Shown here in pieces: positions 6,973 to 8,565 of a stretch of 8,565 nt of DNA; the first letter of the stretch is position 1, and every line of letters starts with the position of its first letter. Location of the stretch: NCBI GenBank assembly GCA_937959285.1, contig CALGAR010000053.1, positions 1-8,565 of the forward strand, in the 5' to 3' direction. The DNA is from an uncultured Bryobacterales bacterium. Lineage in GTDB: Bacteria; Acidobacteriota; Terriglobia; Bryobacterales; Bryobacteraceae. The notes beneath the pieces were generated by a model, which was given only the letters and a program-made list of their open reading frames with translations, had not been told where the DNA came from and searched no databases. The translations under genes were made by a program, and so were the position numbers.

Positions 6973-7000
6973 TTTATAGGCGGTTTCCCAAGCCTCTCAA
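6973..7000 (-). promoter_or_regulatory. Sigma70-like promoter for the VOC gene pair
   Basis: On the minus strand TTGAGA (7000-6995) is followed after 16 bp by TATAAA (6978-6973), each one mismatch from consensus. Transcription would begin near 6966, giving a leader of about 105 bases before the GTG at 6861. It lies in the 205-bp gap between the sigma-factor gene and the VOC pair. The VOC genes can therefore be transcribed independently of the sigma gene by the housekeeping sigma factor. Confidence 0.6.
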
Positions 7001-7042
7001 CCATACAGACTGGCCGAGAAGGCTAAAATCATCGGTCCCGAG

Positions 7043-7067
7043 AAAAAATTTCGCGCTATGCAGGCGC
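7043..7067 (-). terminator. Weak candidate intrinsic terminator after the sigma-factor gene
   Basis: Reading the minus strand from the sigma stop codon, GCGC (7067-7064) and GCGC (7056-7053) could form a short stem with a 7-base loop, followed by GAAATTTTTT. The U-tract is good but the 4-bp stem is weak, so this is only a candidate. If real, it separates the sigma gene from the VOC transcription unit downstream. Confidence 0.3.
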
Positions 7068-7720
7068 TACGCAGGTAGCTGCATCGGCAGGCCGAAACGT
7101 GGGAACAGTGTCTCGGTATCGAGGAACGAATTCCACGCGGCGATCCGATCGCCTGAGAGTTCGAGTACGATCACAGCCCAGGGTGTGTACGTACCGTCGG
7201 GGCATGGGTGGTAATGGGCGAATGCGGGCGAACCGCAGGCCGCAATGGGCAGGAGGCGCGAACCTCGACAGCCGGCTCCGCGGCCAAGGAGCCAGGCACG
7301 AACGGATTCTGGACCCCGAAGCCAAAGAGAAAAGGGCGGCATGCAGAACGTCGCATCCTCGCGCAGCAGGGCTGCGAGCTGGTCTACGTCGTATCGATGA
7401 AACGCATCCACATACTGTTCCAGAAGGCGTTCCTGCGATTCAGACATCGGGGCTCGCTCTGTAATGTTGCGACTGGCAAGGGTAGCGCGGGCTCGCTGCA
7501 GAGCGCTATTGACGGACGCTACAGAGGTGTTCAGGCTCTCGGCCACTTCCGCAGCGGACCAGCCGAGCACTTCGACCAGGAGCAGCACGGCTCGCTGCTT
7601 GGGTGGCAGGTGCTGCAACGCGGCCACGAACGCGAGGCGGATGCTTTCGCGCATCTCTGCGAGCTCGGAGGGATCGGCGTCAGCCGGTAGCGCCCTTCGC
7701 CATCCGGGGCCAAGAAATCC
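7067..7720 (-). CDS. ECF sigma-70 factor with SnoaL-like C-terminal domain, N-terminus missing
   Basis: The visible part covers about 215 codons to the TAG at 7067. The sigma region 4 helix-turn-helix is clear (about 7654-7478): RLAFVAALQHLPPKQRAVLL, then GWSAAEVAESLNTSVASVNS and ALQRARATL. A linker leads to a SnoaL/NTF2-like domain (about 7425-7100) beginning LEQYVDAFHRYDVDQLAAL and continuing with GPESVRAWLLGRGAGCRGSR and FLDTETLFPRFGLP. This architecture matches ECF sigma factors with SnoaL-type extensions (TIGR02960-like or ECF41-like), in which the C-terminal domain, rather than an anti-sigma factor, is thought to modulate activity. Region 2, needed for core polymerase and -10 binding, is absent because the frame meets junction 2. 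Family-like sequence holds to about 7690 and is uncertain from there to 7720. ATG 7654 inside region 4 is not a credible start. As written the product cannot be a functional sigma factor. Confidence 0.85.
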   Translation of the reverse strand, partial: GFLGPGWRRALPADADPSELAEMRESIRLAFVAALQHLPPKQRAVLLLVEVLGWSAAEVAESLNTSVASVNSALQRARATLASRNITERAPMSESQERLLEQYVDAFHRYDVDQLAALLREDATFCMPPFSLWLRGPESVRAWLLGRGAGCRGSRLLPIAACGSPAFAHYHPCPDGTYTPWAVIVLELSGDRIAAWNSFLDTETLFPRFGLPMQLPA

Positions 7721-7722
7721 AG
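7690..7722. other. Junction 2: ECF sigma factor (-) abutting RbbA permease (+)
   Basis: Minus-strand sigma sequence is family-like up to about ALPADADPSE (near 7690). Plus-strand RbbA sequence begins abruptly at about AMPQRAETVQ (7722). Both genes lose their N-terminal portions at the same place and run away from each other. No start codon, ribosome-binding site or promoter for either lies between them, so this is not an ordinary divergent spacer. Third-position G/C rises sharply to the right. No insertion-sequence ends or tRNA are seen. The exact breakpoint within these 33 bases cannot be fixed by eye. Confidence 0.7.
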
Positions 7723-8471
7723 CGATGCCCCAGCGCGCAGAAACGGTGCAGGGCTACGTGCAGGGCATGCACCAGCTCTGGCTCGTCCAGCAGGCGCGGG
7801 AGCGGCTCGGCCAGTCGCTCTCTCCGCCGTTCAGCATCGAGACCCGTTATCGCTACAACCCCGACGTCGAAAGCCTGCCCGCGATCGTGCCCGCGGTGAT
7901 TCCGATCCTGCTGCTCCTCATTCCGGCCATGCTGACGGCGCTGTCCGTCGTCCGCGAGAAGGAGCTGGGCTCGATCATCAATTTCTACGCGACGCCGACG
8001 ACGCGGACCGAGTTCCTCCTCGGCAAGCAGCTCCCCTATGTTGCGCTCGCTTTCGTCAACTTCCTGCTGCTCACCGCGCTGTCGATCACGGTGTTCGGCG
8101 TCCCCGTGAAGGGCAGCTTCACGGCGCTCGCCGTCTCGATGCTCGTCTTCGTCGTCTACTCGACCGGGTTCGGCCTGTTCTGCTCCACGTTCACGCGCAC
8201 CCAGACCGCGGCGATCTTCCTCACCATGATCATCAGCATCGTGCTCGCGGTCGAGTACGCGGGGCTCCTCAATCCCGTCTCGTCGCTCGAAGGCTTCGGC
8301 TACGTCATCGGGCGCGCGCAGCCCACGACGCACATGGTGACGATCAGCCGTGGAGTGTTCGGCAAGGCGCTCGGCTTCGCGGATCTGCAGACGTCCTTCT
8401 GGGCGATCGTCGCCGCGATTCCCGTCGTGCTGGCGCTCTCCATCGCACTTCTCAGGAAGCAGGACACCTGA
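7722..8471 (+). CDS. rbbA: RbbA-type ABC transporter ATPase/permease fusion, C-terminal permease portion only
   Basis: This is the last 250 or so residues of an ABC-2 permease domain (PF12698 type). The diagnostic run is RAETVQGYVQGMHQ, RYRYNPDVESLPAIVPAVIP, VVREKELGSIINFYATPTTR, EFLLGKQLPY, FGVPVKGSF and NPVSSLEG, closely resembling the C-terminus of E. coli RbbA (YhiH). RbbA fuses two ATP-binding domains to this membrane domain, about 900 residues in all, and has been linked to ribosomes; in genomes it usually sits with an HlyD-like protein and a second permease (YhhJ). Counting from ATG 7725, five membrane segments are visible at about residues 52-76, 104-126, 136-157, 165-186 and 225-244. 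The ATPase domains and the first part of the permease lie beyond junction 2, so the fragment cannot hydrolyse ATP. ATG 7725 is an internal Met with no ribosome-binding site. The large frame extending back to 7464 is antisense to the sigma gene and is not native. Confidence 0.88.
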   Translation, partial: AMPQRAETVQGYVQGMHQLWLVQQARERLGQSLSPPFSIETRYRYNPDVESLPAIVPAVIPILLLLIPAMLTALSVVREKELGSIINFYATPTTRTEFLLGKQLPYVALAFVNFLLLTALSITVFGVPVKGSFTALAVSMLVFVVYSTGFGLFCSTFTRTQTAAIFLTMIISIVLAVEYAGLLNPVSSLEGFGYVIGRAQPTTHMVTISRGVFGKALGFADLQTSFWAIVAAIPVVLALSIALLRKQDT

Positions 8472-8472
8472 G

Positions 8473-8565
8473 ATGAACGAGCGGACCGCGCTCACGGCTT
8501 CCTTCGCGGCCTCCGGACGGAGCGCCGGCGACGCGCTCCACGCCGGCAGACGAACCGGCGCGCGG
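8473..8565 (+). CDS. Possible start of the next gene downstream of rbbA, unidentified
   Basis: An ATG one base after the RbbA stop (TGA 8469-8471) opens a frame to the window end: MNERTALTASFAASGRSAGD, then 11 more residues (31 in all). Position and spacing are right for the second ABC-2 permease (YhhJ-like) that normally follows rbbA. However, that protein begins with an amphipathic stretch like NIFNLGIKELRSL and then a membrane segment, and nothing like it appears here in any plus-strand frame. It may be another gene, a frameshifted start, or a third join just after MNER. Treat as a low-confidence partial frame. Confidence 0.25.
   Translation, partial: MNERTALTASFAASGRSAGDALHAGRRTGAR

Noticed and set aside
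6208..7026. 272-codon plus-strand open frame across the VOC genes and the spacer
   Set aside because: Both VOC proteins are unmistakable on the minus strand, with start signals and coupling. The plus frame is antisense and runs through the promoter region.
7464..7721. N-terminal extension of the RbbA frame back to 7464
   Set aside because: This part is antisense to the sigma-factor region 4 and has no resemblance to RbbA; it is open only because of the junction.
7680..8495. 271-codon minus-strand frame, very rich in Asp, Glu, Arg and His
   Set aside because: The charged composition is what antisense of a hydrophobic, GC-rich membrane protein gives; the plus strand is clearly RbbA.
1..8565. 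CRISPR array, tRNA/rRNA genes, toxin-antitoxin or phage-defence cassette
   Set aside because: No spaced direct repeats, tRNA cloverleaf, rRNA-like stretch or defence-type gene was found on either strand.

Overview
The window looks like three unrelated stretches of bacterial DNA joined end to end, not one contiguous locus. Genes on both sides of two points (about 1793-1802 and about 7690-7722) are cut in mid-domain and continue into a different gene on the opposite strand. Base composition shifts at the same points: the left and right stretches are strongly G/C in third codon positions, while the middle one is more mixed. Either this is a chimeric assembly or clone (the simplest reading), or a segment of about 5.9 kb replaced other sequence by rearrangement. 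No single organism can be assigned. By gene content, the left stretch suggests a high-GC Gram-negative proteobacterium, possibly betaproteobacterial. The middle suggests an environmental Gram-negative of acidobacterial type. The right suggests another high-GC Gram-negative. These placements are inferences from family knowledge and were not searched.

Left stretch (1 to about 1800): a minus-strand MlaC/Ttg2D-type periplasmic phospholipid-binding protein runs off the left edge. It diverges from a plus-strand S9-family prolyl oligopeptidase-like gene that keeps only its N-terminal beta-propeller half. The 222-bp divergent spacer holds a perfect 12-bp palindrome.

Middle stretch (about 1800 to 7720): a minus-strand secreted tannase/feruloyl esterase has lost its C-terminal half at the left junction. 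It diverges from a complete, secreted tricorn-protease homologue of about 1093 residues (MEROPS S41). Their starts flank an inverted repeat that carries a perfect TATAAT on each strand. A nested hairpin follows the tricorn gene. Beyond it lie two tightly coupled minus-strand VOC-superfamily genes with a good sigma70-like promoter. Upstream of them, on the same strand, is an ECF sigma factor with a SnoaL-like C-terminal domain. Its N-terminal sigma2 region is lost at the right junction.

Right stretch (about 7722 to 8565): the C-terminal membrane domain of an RbbA-type ABC ATPase/permease fusion ends one base before a possible next gene. That gene does not resemble the second permease expected there.

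Working together: the tannase and tricorn homologue look like a co-regulated pair of exported hydrolases, for polyphenol esters and peptides. The VOC pair with the ECF sigma looks like a small regulatory or detoxification cassette. I see no convincing undescribed multi-gene system. The most informative points are the two junctions, the substitutions at tricorn active-site positions, and the symmetric divergent promoter.
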